Of a DNA stretch of 64,000 nucleotides, positions 24,203 through 36,352 are shown in pieces; the stretch's first letter is position 1, and each line of letters starts with the position of its first letter. Made by a program: the position numbers and the translations under genes. This DNA comes from Gymnogyps californianus (taxonomy: Eukaryota > Chordata > Aves > Accipitriformes > Cathartidae), in the NCBI RefSeq assembly GCF_018139145.2, contig NC_059473.1:1736001-1800000 (forward strand), given 5' to 3'. The notes below the pieces were generated by a model. It was given only the letters and a program-made list of their open reading frames with translations, ran no database searches and was not told the DNA's origin.

Positions 24203-24417
24203 CCCAAATACTTATGGAATGTTTAATATTGACGTGCCAGAACTATGCACAAGAATTGTCAATGGAGACTTTATATCTCTCCCAAGTAAACACTGCTCAT
24301 GTTCACCAGTGGCGCAATAATCCCCAAGCACATTACACAAGATTAATTAGCTCCAATGTAAGGTTGCTAAATGAGCCAATATACTATATGGGAGCAAAAG
24401 ACACCAAGACAAAACAG
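24203..24417 (+). CDS. Internal exon candidate, unknown gene
   Basis: The acceptor TTTGTCTTTCAG ends at 24202 and the exon ends CAG before a GTATGA donor (24418). One frame, entered with two bases completing a codon, is open throughout and includes QWRNNPQAHYTRLISS and ends GAKDTKTKQ in phase 0. A second frame starting at 24204 is open for 38 codons (beginning PNTYGMFNIDVPELCTRIVN) and stops at 24318. Its first half looks more protein-like than the matching half of the open frame. That pattern could mean a frameshift in a decaying gene or simple coincidence. The phase-0 exit matches the phase-0 entry of the pieces at 24719, 34764 and 47345. I know no family with this sequence. The Tyr/Pro/Trp-rich style of the joined C-terminus loosely recalls small ciliary or sperm microtubule inner proteins, which is only an impression. 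Confidence 0.35.
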
Positions 24418-24718
24418 GTATGAACAATTTGTGCTTCCTCCTTCAGTATTATAGTAGGTATGTATGTGGCATGAAATAACCACAGTAAATAATTCTAAAT
24501 ATCTGAATGAGACCATCAACCTTAGAGCAACCCATAATTAAGTTTTAAAATGAGTTTGGGACTTTATGTAGCCACAGAATTTATTTCCTTAGAGGGCTAG
24601 CATTAGGTGTCAGAATGGGCTTAGCAGTAGTGGCAGGGTGCGCTTTAAAAACACTGTAATAACAGCAGCTTTGTGTTTAGCTGTGTACGTGCAATTTTAT
24701 CTTCTTCTGATTTTAAAG

Positions 24719-24799
24719 CATCATTGGTGGCCAGCCGAGGAGTCCCACATGTATCATTATACTCCACCGAATTACAGAGCACCCAAAGAACTGATCTAG
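24719..24799 (+). CDS. Terminal exon candidate, Trp/Tyr/Pro-rich C-terminus
   Basis: Starting at 24719 after an AAAG acceptor, 26 codons run to TAG at 24797-24799. The peptide begins HHWWPAEESHMYHYTPP and ends YRAPKELI. The upstream tract (TTTTATCTTCTTCTGATTTTAAAG) is pyrimidine-rich, but the acceptor lacks the usual C before AG. It joins the exon ending at 24417 in phase 0, across an intron of about 300 bases. The aromatic and proline content is unusual for random sequence. A consensus donor (GTGAGA, 24855) follows 55 bases after the stop, so the exon may once have continued, with the TAG a later mutation. The alternative frame over this stretch is also open. Confidence 0.35.
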   Translation, partial: HHWWPAEESHMYHYTPPNYRAPKELI

Positions 24800-27700
24800 T
24801 CTGCCTTGGTTTTGCCAGCTGGGTTCAGTCAGCAACAGCCTTCATGTGGAAGAGGTGAGAACCCTCAAAGTTTTTCTCTAATATTAGATAATGTTACCTG
24901 ACTGGATTGCACTGGGTACGCTGTCAAACAGTTGCTATCTGCCAACAGATTTGTAAGTTGTATTTTTCAGTTTTGTCTACGTTTAGAAATAGCAAATAAT
25001 GTCCATTTGTCAAAGTACACTTTACGGGGAGCACCTGTCTGCAGATATGATTTTTGTCTCCTTACAACAGTATGTGTTAAGAATTACCCTACTGATACCA
25101 TTTGAAGTGTTTCCTTCTGACTATCTGCCATCCTGTGTAAATAGCTATAAAAACTGAATGCCTCTGCTAGCAGAGTTCAGCCGTTAAATAACTCTCTATT
25201 AGTAACAACTGTTCCTCTGGCATGTAGAAAACAAACCTTTTTGAGTTATCACATGAGAAAATACTTCTATTTAAAAAATACGCATCCGGAGGCTGTAAGA
25301 CTGTAAGAACCTTCCTTCAGCTATTTTAATGTATAGATACCGGATACTATTTTTGAGAGCGCTTGACTGAATTCTGCTGTCAGAGGACAATTGTTTGCAG
25401 TGTCTGCTTTAGCTGACTGAATGTCCTCCTGCCTGAGTGCTTGCTTCTAGCTGCTGCACCGCACTTTGCAGCACAGACTAACACAGTGCTAGTGAAGGGC
25501 TGTCTCACCAGGGCTCAAGGCAGGCAGAATACATTCTCTTGTCCTTTTTCCCAGCAGTCTCTAAAGCAAGTTAATGAGAGCAAGTCTAGACCAATTTTTA
25601 AAAAACTGCTCAGACAGGCTCTCTCCCTCTTGCTAGTGTTTTGTCAGCATAATGACTGGCGTTTTATTCTCTGCAAGTAGGGCATTTGGGGATCTAAGTC
25701 TTCCATAAAATCAGACTTATGTGAGGGGGACAGACTCATCTAAAAGCACGTCTAACAGGTGAGCTGACTGGCTGGAAAAGCAGTACTGGTTAAATGTGTC
25801 CCTCTATGTGCCTGGTACCACTGTATTATCAGCAAGTCAACTCAAACTGCTGCTGCTGTGATTTTCATCACTTATTTTTATAAGAAGAATTTGCTGGAGA
25901 GCAGCTGCGATTCTGCATTTCTTAACTCCATGCATATTTATTGAGGCAACTGGTTAATGAGCCAACACCCTCACTGACTATGCCAGGAGGATCGCAAGAG
26001 ACTGCCGTTGTCACCAAAGGATATCCCAAGAGAGCAGTGTGGCAAGCATGTAACAGCACTCTTGAAGACCAGAGTGTTATGGCTGAACTGTATTGTCTTC
26101 AACAAAAAAAAATTTGTCATGTGAATTACTATTTTAATGCCAGAAAACACTTTGAAACACAACAGATTATACTCTGTTTAAGAACCCAATATATTTTCTC
26201 AACTATCAGAGCCTGATACGCTTGAAGTAAGTATAATACTATTCTGATGCTCTGAGATGCTCAGTTTCTGTGGGCTAATAGGAAGCTCACATTTTCAAGT
26301 CTGGAGAGAGAGGGGCTTCCCTAGCTGGCAATTCAGAGCAATCTGCGATGTGAAGGGAATAGGGCAGAGATTATGTAGTGCTAAAATCCTTCCAAAAAAC
26401 CTTGGCAATTATAGTAATTAAAAGAGAGGAAGAAGGGGAGATGTTTCCTTGAACAGAGGGACAATTTCTTGTCTGCCCTGGTTTAAGGAAGGGAGGAGCT
26501 GCTTGCTCAGGGCTCTTTCTCTTTAGTAGTTGATGAAGCAGATTCATTCTGCAAGATACTACAGAGCCACAAGCAAAGGTGATGCTGGCTGGGCAGATCT
26601 TGGAGCTCCAAAGGTCTCTGGCAGCAAAAGGAGGACAATGGCATTCGAAGAAAATTGGTTTTTTATGTTACAGTAAGAGCTAGCATGTGCTGGCTTTCTT
26701 TCCTCCAAGGTGAGAGGGGAAGGAGAATGGCAGTTGTTGGCTCTTTTTGTCTGCTAGTGGAGGAGAAGAAAATAGAAAAAGAATGTCACGATACAGATAG
26801 GTACAAATCTTTCAGCAAATCAGTACTCTTGACTCTTCAGGGGGTCTCTGTCCAAGCATTAGCATATAGGAGTGAAAGTTAGAGACAACAGTTAGATAAC
26901 TCATACGTATGGTTTTTGATATATACAGTATCACTTGGTGTTAAGAGATCAAATAGCTGTTGTTGTAACCTAACTGCTGCAAGCTTTTTGTGTAGACCAT
27001 TTTGCATTGAATCTATAGCCGAATGTGAGTGAGCGAGCTATGAAACAATGTTTTAAGATTTACTGTGTATAGCTAAGCTTCTGTAGCGGAAAATAAAAAG
27101 CCACATTTGGAACCATGACAACTTTTGCTAAGCGCTGAGGAGAAGGGTGAAAGAGACAATTAGGGAATTACTTTCAGTTTTCTCATTCTTTCTGCAGCAA
27201 AAGTTAGAGCTGTTGCAGAGATGACTGGTGAAATTTAGAATGGCTTTTGAGTGTGGTGGTTATGTCTGCCTTTACCTGAAGGATCCTGAAGTCTGTCACA
27301 CTCTTCCAGGTGTCATGTTGCCCAACTTAGTGACCTAAACATGTGCTGAACACAAATAACATGTACCCTTGTGGCAGAAATCTTTTGGGCTTTTCTAGGA
27401 AAGATCTTGGCTCTCTTGCCTGTTTGATGCTGGCCATCTGTCAAGGCAGATGGAAGTGGCCTGTAACAGAATGCTGCGTTCATCCATCCATGTCCAAGGA
27501 AGGAGAATGCTCTGAAGTGCAAGCCCTTCCCCTTGGCAGTACCAGTTCACTGATCCTAATATGACCCTGGTCGTTGCTCCATGGCTTTGATCAGTGATTT
27601 TTGGCCTTTGTGGGAGCCCTTAAATAGACTTTGTTTGTATCCCTGGAGACTGCAGCATTACCACTTTAGTACAGTCTGGAGCCCCAAATGGGAGACTTGT

Positions 27701-28140
27701 GGAAAGCTTCTGTGGAGGTACAGATAGAGAAGACTTGAGGGGAACCTGTTTCACTGATGTCAGCCAAACTGCGGAACAAATATCATTCTATTAAGTTCCG
27801 AGTGGCTTATCCAAGCACTGTTTCCCATTGAGAAAGTTAGGATAATCAGCTTTTTTGTGAAAGAATCAAAATGATCAACTGAAAGCAACAGCATTTACAC
27901 AGTTAATGGTTGGATCTCAGTCTGTGCTTCATCTATTGGTGAGAAGCAGCTTGAGCAGTCCTGCTCTCCATAGCATGGTCTCTGGGCAGTGTGGGTTTGC
28001 TGTAGTAGCTCCCGTGTAACTCCATTCCCCAACAGTCAGTGGGGGGCATGGCAGGGACAAGGGGTTATGACTGATCCTGGTGATTTTCAGCTACTGTGAC
28101 AGCAGACTGGGGCCACAGAAGATTGATAGAATCTACTCTA
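24800..28140. other. No gene seen
   Basis: The frame at 25941-26216 is fairly protein-like near its start (QLVNEPTPSL) but contains an A9 homopolymer and has no acceptor. The rest is AT-rich with no recognisable elements. Confidence 0.4.
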
Positions 28141-28215
28141 ACTTGCACCCTGAGACCCGGCTGCTGAGCAGTCTCAGGACCGAGAGCAAGTAAAGGGCAC
28201 CCTTGTGCCCTTTAC
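28141..28215. repeat. Cluster of nested and adjacent inverted repeats
   Basis: The 75 bases hold ACTTGC (28141-28146) pairing with GCAAGT (28186-28191); inside that, CCTGAGAC (28149-28156) pairing with GTCTCAGG (28171-28178); inside that again, CTGCT-G-AGCAG (28161-28171). Immediately to the right GTAAAGGGCAC (28190-28200) pairs with GTGCCCTTTAC (28205-28215) across a CCTT loop. All arms are perfect. The outermost arm shares two bases with the right-hand hairpin, so the two folds compete. It could be a structured RNA segment, the remnant of a foldback transposon, or chance. Confidence 0.5.
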
Positions 28216-30953
28216 CCCCTCAGATACAGTTGAGCAATGCTTAACACAGCTGAATGTCTGGCCCTCCCAGACAGATACAATAACTAGTCTATGAGAATGT
28301 TCATACCAATTAAATCTTATCATCAAATCATTCTGTTCCATCACTCCACTTAATTAGCCATGGTCTTTGGTATTTCAGCAATGCTATACCATGCCAAAAA
28401 ATGAAAGTATTCTTTGTGTGGTACACACCCAACAACTGCCTGTCTGCCAGCTAAAGTCAGATCAACAAATATTTCTCCTGTGCCAGAGCAGTATCTGCTG
28501 GAAAATGTAATTGCCCACTTCTGGTTTTTCAAACCAAAATGAGTTAGAGGCCATGGTCTTTTCATCTGGGCTGTCAGCTTTTATTATAGGAAAAGCAAGC
28601 TGGTTTCTCATCAGCTGTCTTGTGGGTTCTGTGTGACTCATCACAGTTTATGTTCACAACTAAAACACAGTTCCTCAAGTGTTATTTGTTAATGTGGCCT
28701 TTCTGTTTACAAAAGATAAATGCAGAAAGACTGTAAAGGAACACAAATTAACTACTAGTTCACAGGCAGCAGCAGATCAGAGCTACTACCTAGATCCTTG
28801 TCTGCAGAAGGGCCAGTGACTTTATGAATGTATATTAGGTGAGGGTCTGACCTAATTTTATGATTGAAAACATCCAAACCCAGGCAGATCATCACATCCT
28901 GCTTTTAGCAAGAAAGGGCCTGGATTTGGCAACCTGTGCTCTAAATGACTGGATTTTTTTTTTCTCCTTTCATTTGAGCAGCTCTTGTGACTAAGTGTGG
29001 ATGAGGAGCTCTATGGCCTACAGAATCCAGCCTGGAAGAGCCCATCAACAAATGGCAGTGAGGGGATGCGTTAGGAATGAAGTCTCAAAACAGTATAAGG
29101 GTTAGTTGCCTGATACCCACAGATGTTGAGACCCGTTTTTGCTGCCAGTGAGAAAGTGGCTACTAACCTACCTGTGACAAGAAATCAGTTTATTCAGTGG
29201 AAATACAATCTATTTTAATAGCACCACCACAAATCTGTGCTATGCCATCTGAGGCATTTGTCAGATGTGACAAGGCACTCGGCCTATTTTTGTCATGTAG
29301 CAAATCCTTTTTCCTATTCTACTTGGGGCTAAGTCCCATCCTTAGATATGAGCTCACTCCTCTCTTTCACTTACATGGAAATGTTGGGCGTACGACTGAA
29401 GGTAGAATTTGGCTGTGATCTGAATAGATGACATCTGTAATCTTCTTGCAGATAGGGGACCCAAAGGACACAAACAGGTGCTGGTAAACATCTAGCCTGC
29501 ATAGATGCATTTGTAAATCCTACGTCGCGCTTGTCTGCATCTTCACGTGCCTCAATACATTTGAAAAATCTGCCTTTGAGACTTGTGTTTGTCCTTGCAG
29601 GAAGGCCATACAGAGGTGGAATTTGAGTCTTTCTCTTGATTGCCCATATAGGACCTTCATCATCATAATAGTCTTCCTCTTGCCGAAAAGCCCCATTGAT
29701 GGTTTCTGTCTGCTGTACGTTACAGCTGGATGTGCTTCTGCCTACTTGCTCTCCGTGTGAAAGCCTCTCCTTCTATAATCCATAGAAGAACTAATTTCAG
29801 AATTTACGTTAGCATGAAATAGTCCCATCACCGGTAGACTTCAAACATTCACATGAACGCCTGGCTTTATTGAAAGCAATGGAAAGATACATGTTCACCT
29901 CCACTGAGCTACAATTTCATCTTCAGTTTGTGGGCCTGTTCCTGGGATGCATAAGGCCTCTGCCCAGAGTAACTCCAAAAGTACCACCATCACTAGTATT
30001 TATTGATTTTAAAAAACAGACCTCTCCTGTCTTTCCACTTATACTGGCAGTTCTTTAGGAAGTTATTTGCCTTTGTTTCCCTTCACTATCCTTTGCTGTG
30101 TATGAGCCCAGAAAACTGTTTGAACCAGACTTTCCTTGCATTCTCAGCAGGTATTTGCCTTCCTGATCTCTATCTCCAGATCAGCCACGTGGGTTCAACA
30201 AAAATCCTCTTGATTTTTTCCTTGTGTTGCAGGCCTTCTGCCGTTGCAACTTCATTGAGACAGATAGGCTGTTACTGGTGTCAAAGCATGTAATCTATGG
30301 TCAAGTATTCACTATTAAACCTTTCCCCTCACTTCTCTTGCTGAGTCTGCCAATGTGTGGAGATTTTCTGGAGTCCCAAGGGTGATTAGGAGCTGGCACA
30401 GCCTTACTATGCAGGTATAACTTCAAGATACAGCTGCTTTTGCATTAAGCTTGAGCAACACCAGTGCTGGTGTGTGAAACACAGCCTTGTGCAGAGAAGG
30501 AATCAAGCTCAGTCAGGACGCAGTGTGGCTCAGACAAGCTATCCCCATGCAGAGGCTCTTTTGCTTTCTGAGATGTCTAAGTATCTTTCCTACCCTTTAC
30601 ACAAGGCTCTAGGGATCTTCTATTGGATGATAAGTTTAAGTCCAAATAATGAACCATTTTGAATGATTGATGGGGGATGTTGTGCACACACCCAGAATAT
30701 GTCATTTCCAATCAAAAGGGAAAGCAATTGTTTCCATATGTTGGCACATTTGTGATCTTGGTGTTGAGCCAGTTGTCTGGCTGCGATCAGGCAGCAGCAT
30801 CTAACAGTGATGGGAGATTATACCTTGGAAGTGGGGTGCTAACTTTAGGCTGTATTCCTTAAAAGGATATAAACTCTGAACACTTATCCAGGATGTAATT
30901 TATGGTTCCAGTATGTTTTGACTTTACATAGATGAAAAAATAGTCCTTTTGTG

Positions 30954-30969
30954 TATGCATATATGCATA
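30954..30969. repeat. 16-bp perfect palindrome TATGCATATATGCATA
   Basis: The sequence equals its own reverse complement and contains two ATGCAT cores related to, but not identical with, the POU octamer. It may be a paired homeodomain/POU site or a cruciform-prone AT palindrome. Confidence 0.6.
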
Positions 30970-33180
30970 AAAATTCCTTCCTGCTCAGCACCGTGCCCCC
31001 CTCCCAAGGAATCCAATGAAAGAATATCTGGTGGTGGTTTATGTGCTAACTTAGCTGCATGGGCTATTGCCTGCTGAGGCTTATAAGGATTCCCCCTCTT
31101 TTTAACTCAACTCCTTAGAGGTATTTTAACAGCTAGACCTAGTTTTGTTAAGTTGCTCAGCTGGAATGCAGGCTCTTTGAACAGATTTTTAGAGAGGCCC
31201 TGCACCTACTGAACTCACCTGTTTGTTTTTGTTGTTTTTTTGTAAAGTGTCAAACTAGTTCCATATTGTTGCACAAACAGATTAATATAATTTTCAAACT
31301 TCAGTGATGAGATTCCTCCATGCCAGGGCCCTACTAACTTCTGCTGCATCCAGCACAGGTATGTGCCCCTGGGATGTGATAAGTTAGACTGCTGGAAGAG
31401 GGTATTTTTAACATATGAAGAAGCCACCAATTGAAAGTATTCTGCAAGTTTCCTAGCTATCTATGATTCCCTGAACCACCAACACTGGAGCAAAGCTGCC
31501 TGATTATGATCCAGCCAATGAAGGATCACCGCATCCTTCCTGAAGCATCCACACCAGCAATACAAAACCTGCAGTGGGGATATTGCCTATGTGTGTGCAT
31601 GACCCCATTTGAAAAACACACAGGCAGGTTGTTAGACGCAGACTTCTTTCTGTGTCATAGCCAGGCCAGTCCTTTTGGATAATCTCAGTATGGCGTTCTA
31701 AAAAAATGCATTCTTTCACTCCCTAAATTGTGAGCAACTGTCAAGCTTTTAATTCTGCAGCCAAAAAACCTTTGCAACTGAGAGACACAGTGGGCAGAAT
31801 CATTCAAATCACTGCAGCAATGCTAATTCCTCTAGCTGAGAATAATGAACATATCAAATCACTCTTCAACACATGCATTAAATTTAGGGAAATTACTAGA
31901 TTAGCCATTTTAACTCTAGAAATGTTTGCAGTGATATCGTCAGAATGTCTTGGGGATGTGTATTGACCACCCTTATTATCCTTGTCGTGCAAAACTTGTA
32001 CATGTATGGAGTGAAATGTCAGAATGCTGAGAGACAAGGATGCATGTTTCTTCATAAGATGACTGGCAGTGTTGTGAAAGGAAAGCAGAGCGCCAAATTT
32101 GTTTTTCTTCTTTTCAGTCATCTGCATGGTTTTTTTTAGTTATTTATTGGAAATATTAACTTATTAAGACTTTCTACTGGAATATTTACATAATATATTG
32201 TGAATAGATTTCCGGTGCCTAAAATTCCACTGAGAGAAACGAACTACTGTCTTTTTATAGAAGATTAATTTGCAAAACTAATGTGCTGAAATGTATTGGG
32301 ATAGATAATGTATTCAAAAGCTAACAAAACTTACTTTGAGTAATTTATTAAAATAGTTTTGATCTTCTGTGCAGGTGTTCAGATACTGAGGAAAAAATCC
32401 TCACTACTTTTATGTGAACCACATGCACACTCAAAATTTCAACAATGGCATTATTCACATGTGGTTTTGAGCAATTAAGATTCTACCTTGTCTCTAAAGA
32501 ATGGGACTTTCCATGCAGCAAAAGCAGACTCTGTGGAATTGATAGCAATGTTGTACATACAGCTAGTACCATGGTTGATATGAATATACTTCTTATCTCT
32601 GTATACTAGTATGAAAATTGGGAACTAGAATTTCCATCTAATTTTAGTTTTCACTTACAAGGTCTTCCTCAATTGTATATATATAGATTCAGTTATTAAA
32701 CACTGTTGTCAGGAATCAGATAGGCAATTTATAGTTCTACCAAAACAAACACTTCCTTCTCTATACAAATAAAGGAGTGTTAATTCTAAACGTGTATCAT
32801 TCCTGCACAGAAAGTTGTAGCTAGCTGTAGGCATGCTTCAAGCTTGTAGGGCTCCATGAACAGCTACAAATCTATATGCGTGTGCACTTTTGTAGGAACT
32901 TCAAAAGTTATGTTTGCACTTCCAAACTATTACTATTCCCCTTCTGTAGCTAGCGAAACCAAGGTGTGAGCTTTTACGTGTCATTGCCCAGGATTGCTTT
33001 GGAATTGCTGAGTAGAAGATAATTAGCCTAAAACTGCTAGCACTATACTCGAATGTACATCTGCTCTGTCTTCAGAATCACGTTAGTACTAATTAACCGC
33101 TTCCAGCGTATTAATGGTCTTTGGTATATTTCTCAATACTAGCTGTATGCTAATCTAGGAAGCTGCTCCATGTTAATTAC

Positions 33181-33195
33181 CACCTCGTTGAGGTG
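33181..33195. repeat. Inverted repeat CACCTC-GTT-GAGGTG next to a TTAATTA patch
   Basis: The arms are perfect six-mers separated by GTT, and directly follow TGTTAATTAC. CACCT is a core bound by ZEB/Snail-type zinc-finger repressors, and two inverted cores are typical of ZEB sites. The regulatory role is inferred. Confidence 0.4.
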
Positions 33196-34763
33196 ACCAG
33201 TTTGTGAAAAGACTGGGAGATTCATTTCACTTAGTGGTCTGCATAGGCATTCCCTCTTAGCCTGCTATGCTTGGCAGCCAAGCACTTAAGCACAGGCTGT
33301 CAGTTATGTTGACCTTGAGGAACTCATGCTGTTGACCTCTGTTTCCCTGTCTTCTCAGTGGCATATCTTGTTTCCTCTGCTTTTACTCTAACAAAGGACT
33401 TTAGGTTATCACACTTAGACTTATGTACCTGATGTGGCCTTTGCTGCTATATGGGGCCCATGGACCACTATTTCTGTATGATGGTGCACGTTACCAAAAT
33501 AAATGTCCTTAAATTAGCCAGTTCAGTTTCTAGGAGCAGTCTGGCTGTAGCAGTAGAGAGCTTGATGGAGGCCAATTACAATTCTTTTACGTGTTTTTTG
33601 AGAAAATGTGCTCTTTTGAAGTTAATAATTATCTAGTTACCTAGCTAGTAATAGATACCTCTCAACATCTTAATGGAATGTCATTATTGTCAATATATTT
33701 TTCAACAAGAATGGGATCTTTCGGCAGATACAGGTCTTGGTCCAGCAACAGCATAGCTATAAGTCAGCATCTGTTCATATGCTGCTAGTTGTATCATAGG
33801 GATGCCAACTATAAATTTACTCTGTTCCAGCTCTGCTCCCACATTCAGGGTTTATTTGAGGGTTTTATGTCCTAGTGACTAACAACTTAGTTGTGTTACC
33901 ACTATGCAAATGGAAGTGTAGTGGCCTACATTTTGACAGTGATTAGTGAGACAGCCTGACCCACTTGAAACGCTTTAAGCAGCCCTGCTTTTCAGAAAGC
34001 TTTGAGCACTTGTCCACCAGTGGGTCTGGCCTTACATCATGTCTCAAGATGAAAATTCAAAATTGCTGGTTGTCTTGGAGAATCTGATACAAAGCATTTA
34101 AATTGTGTTTGACATTTGGTTTTTTCCTCTTGTGCCTGGATGTGTAATGGGTCAGTCTGTGTTTCATTAAATATTAACAGTGAAAATTATTCACGTTCAT
34201 TTAGAGGGCAATACTGTTGTGTTAATGGATGGAAAATTGCCTGGAAGACTGCTTCTAAAGGTGTAGTGGCAACTGGTACTGAATCATTGATGGTGCAGTT
34301 TCTAAACTGTCCTGCAGAGGGGACCGGTAATGTGAAGAGGTAAAATGTCCATGGAAAAACAAGAAGAAAGATACTGTAAGAAATACTTGTGCACCTGTCA
34401 AGTGATCTGACAGGCCTTTTCTGTCCTGCACTTTAAAAATGATCACAGTGAAATGCTTTTCCAAAATCTGCCAGTCTGGCCTTCATGCTGACCCCAGTAA
34501 AACCACTGCTCTGAAGCCACCTCAGCAATGCTGTCCCTCAACGAACCTTGCATTGCTGTGACGTGCAAGCCCAGCTGAGTATCCGACTCACTGTGCCCAC
34601 TTCCCTTGTGGTAAATGTTGTGGTTTCGCTTGTCTGGCAAGGTAACTTCGGCAGTTCAGGAACAGCAGCTATCACTTCTCTCTTGTGCAACATGTAGCGT
34701 GTTTGTGTGGGCTACCTTGGATCATGTAGTGTAAGTGCTCCCTAACAATATTATATTTTTCAG

Positions 34764-34877
34764 TTCTACTTGCAAATCCTAGAGCGCCCAAAGGTCTTTC
34801 AGAGATTTTACAGGAACAGACCTCCTTTAGTCATCAGTACAATGCCAGAGACTGCTAATGAACCCATCCAAAGAAAG
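34764..34877 (+). CDS. Internal exon candidate, unknown gene
   Basis: The acceptor ATTATATTTTTCAG ends at 34763 and AAAG is followed by a consensus GTAAGT donor at 34878. The 114 bases are 38 codons open in phase 0 (start FYLQILERPKVFQRFYRNRP, end NEPIQRK). A competing frame starting at 34766 is open for 30 codons (LLANPRAPKGLSEILQEQTS, then FSHQYNAR) and stops at 34856. It reads at least as naturally as the open frame over its first two thirds. Phase 0 at both ends is compatible with the exons ending at 24417 and starting at 47345. No family is recognised. Confidence 0.35.
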
Positions 34878-35836
34878 GTAAGTCAATGTGCATCCTGTAT
34901 GATTAATAGCGTCCAGGAAGGTGGAGGAGTATGTTTATCCCAGAATTTCCGACTGTCTGTTTAATATGAAGATTTGTTGTCAGATGATTTAGAAATGCTA
35001 GCAGTTAATATTAATGGCATGCTCTTTTGTATTACTTGTAAATGCTCCGTTTTATATTAGTGTGTATTGTAGCACCCAGGCTTCCTGTAGTTTTGATAAA
35101 CAATAACCTAATCATAAATCACATGATTTGGATTTCTAAAGAGTCTGTTTATGCTGTAACTTCACTGAACCCAACTGTCTTCGCGTGTGTGAAAGCTGGA
35201 ATGAGTGAGATTAGAACAAGGGCTAATGCATAAGGGTCTGTTTTGATACAGATGCTTAACTTTTGCCAGGCCTTGGCTCTTAGGAGTTTGTATGGTTATG
35301 CATTTCTTATAAATCAGTAACTTAGGATAAATAGGGGACTGATCCACAGACTCTGGAAGACTTCAAGAAGATCCAAAATACAGGATTCTGTTGTGAAAAA
35401 TATTTTGAGAAATGCAGGGTATGTTTGTTTCTGCTTCTGTTTATTTAAAAAAAAAAATCTTGTGTGACTCTGATGAGCAAAATCATTTGGGATGCAGTCA
35501 TAAATCTCCTGGCCTACAAAAGCTGCAGTTCAGAATTGTATCCATAGCAACCCATGTAGCAAGAAATGAAATCTGATATGAATAGTCTTGTACAGAAGAG
35601 CCGTATGCAAGTCACACACTCTCTGAGGCAGAGTGGTTGTGAACCAGAGAAAATAAGATGCATTTTCTTTTACTTGTTGCTTCTTTCCAAGTATTCCTGC
35701 CGTGCCCCATTTCATGAATAAAATGGGCTGACAAACCAGCTATTATTCCATTGCCTTCAGCTATTCGGACCTAGGCCAATGGCCAGTAGAGAGGCCGAGA
35801 AACAAGCGTAAGCTTTGCCAGCACTTGAGCTAATAA
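34878..35836. other. No gene seen
   Basis: This is AT-rich sequence with an A-run near 35447. The frames here are short and unbounded. Confidence 0.4.

Positions 35837-36352
<516 letters not shown>

Larger units (their letters stand above)
28216..34763. other. No secure gene; scattered palindromes
   Basis: The frame at 31730-31966 has a decent acceptor (TTAATTCTGCAG) but no donor and ends in TGA. The stretch holds the palindromes at 30954 and 33181 listed separately. A probable conserved-looking homeodomain-type AT patch (TGTTAATTACC) precedes the 33181 repeat. I see no RNA gene or transposon. Confidence 0.4.

Noticed and set aside
25941..26216. 91-codon frame with a plausible start (NEPTPSLTMPGG)
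   Set aside because: No acceptor, contains an A9 homopolymer, and the second half looks random.
31730..31966. 78-codon frame after a TTCTGCAG acceptor
   Set aside because: It runs to TGA with no donor or nearby poly(A) signal and has no phase-compatible partner.
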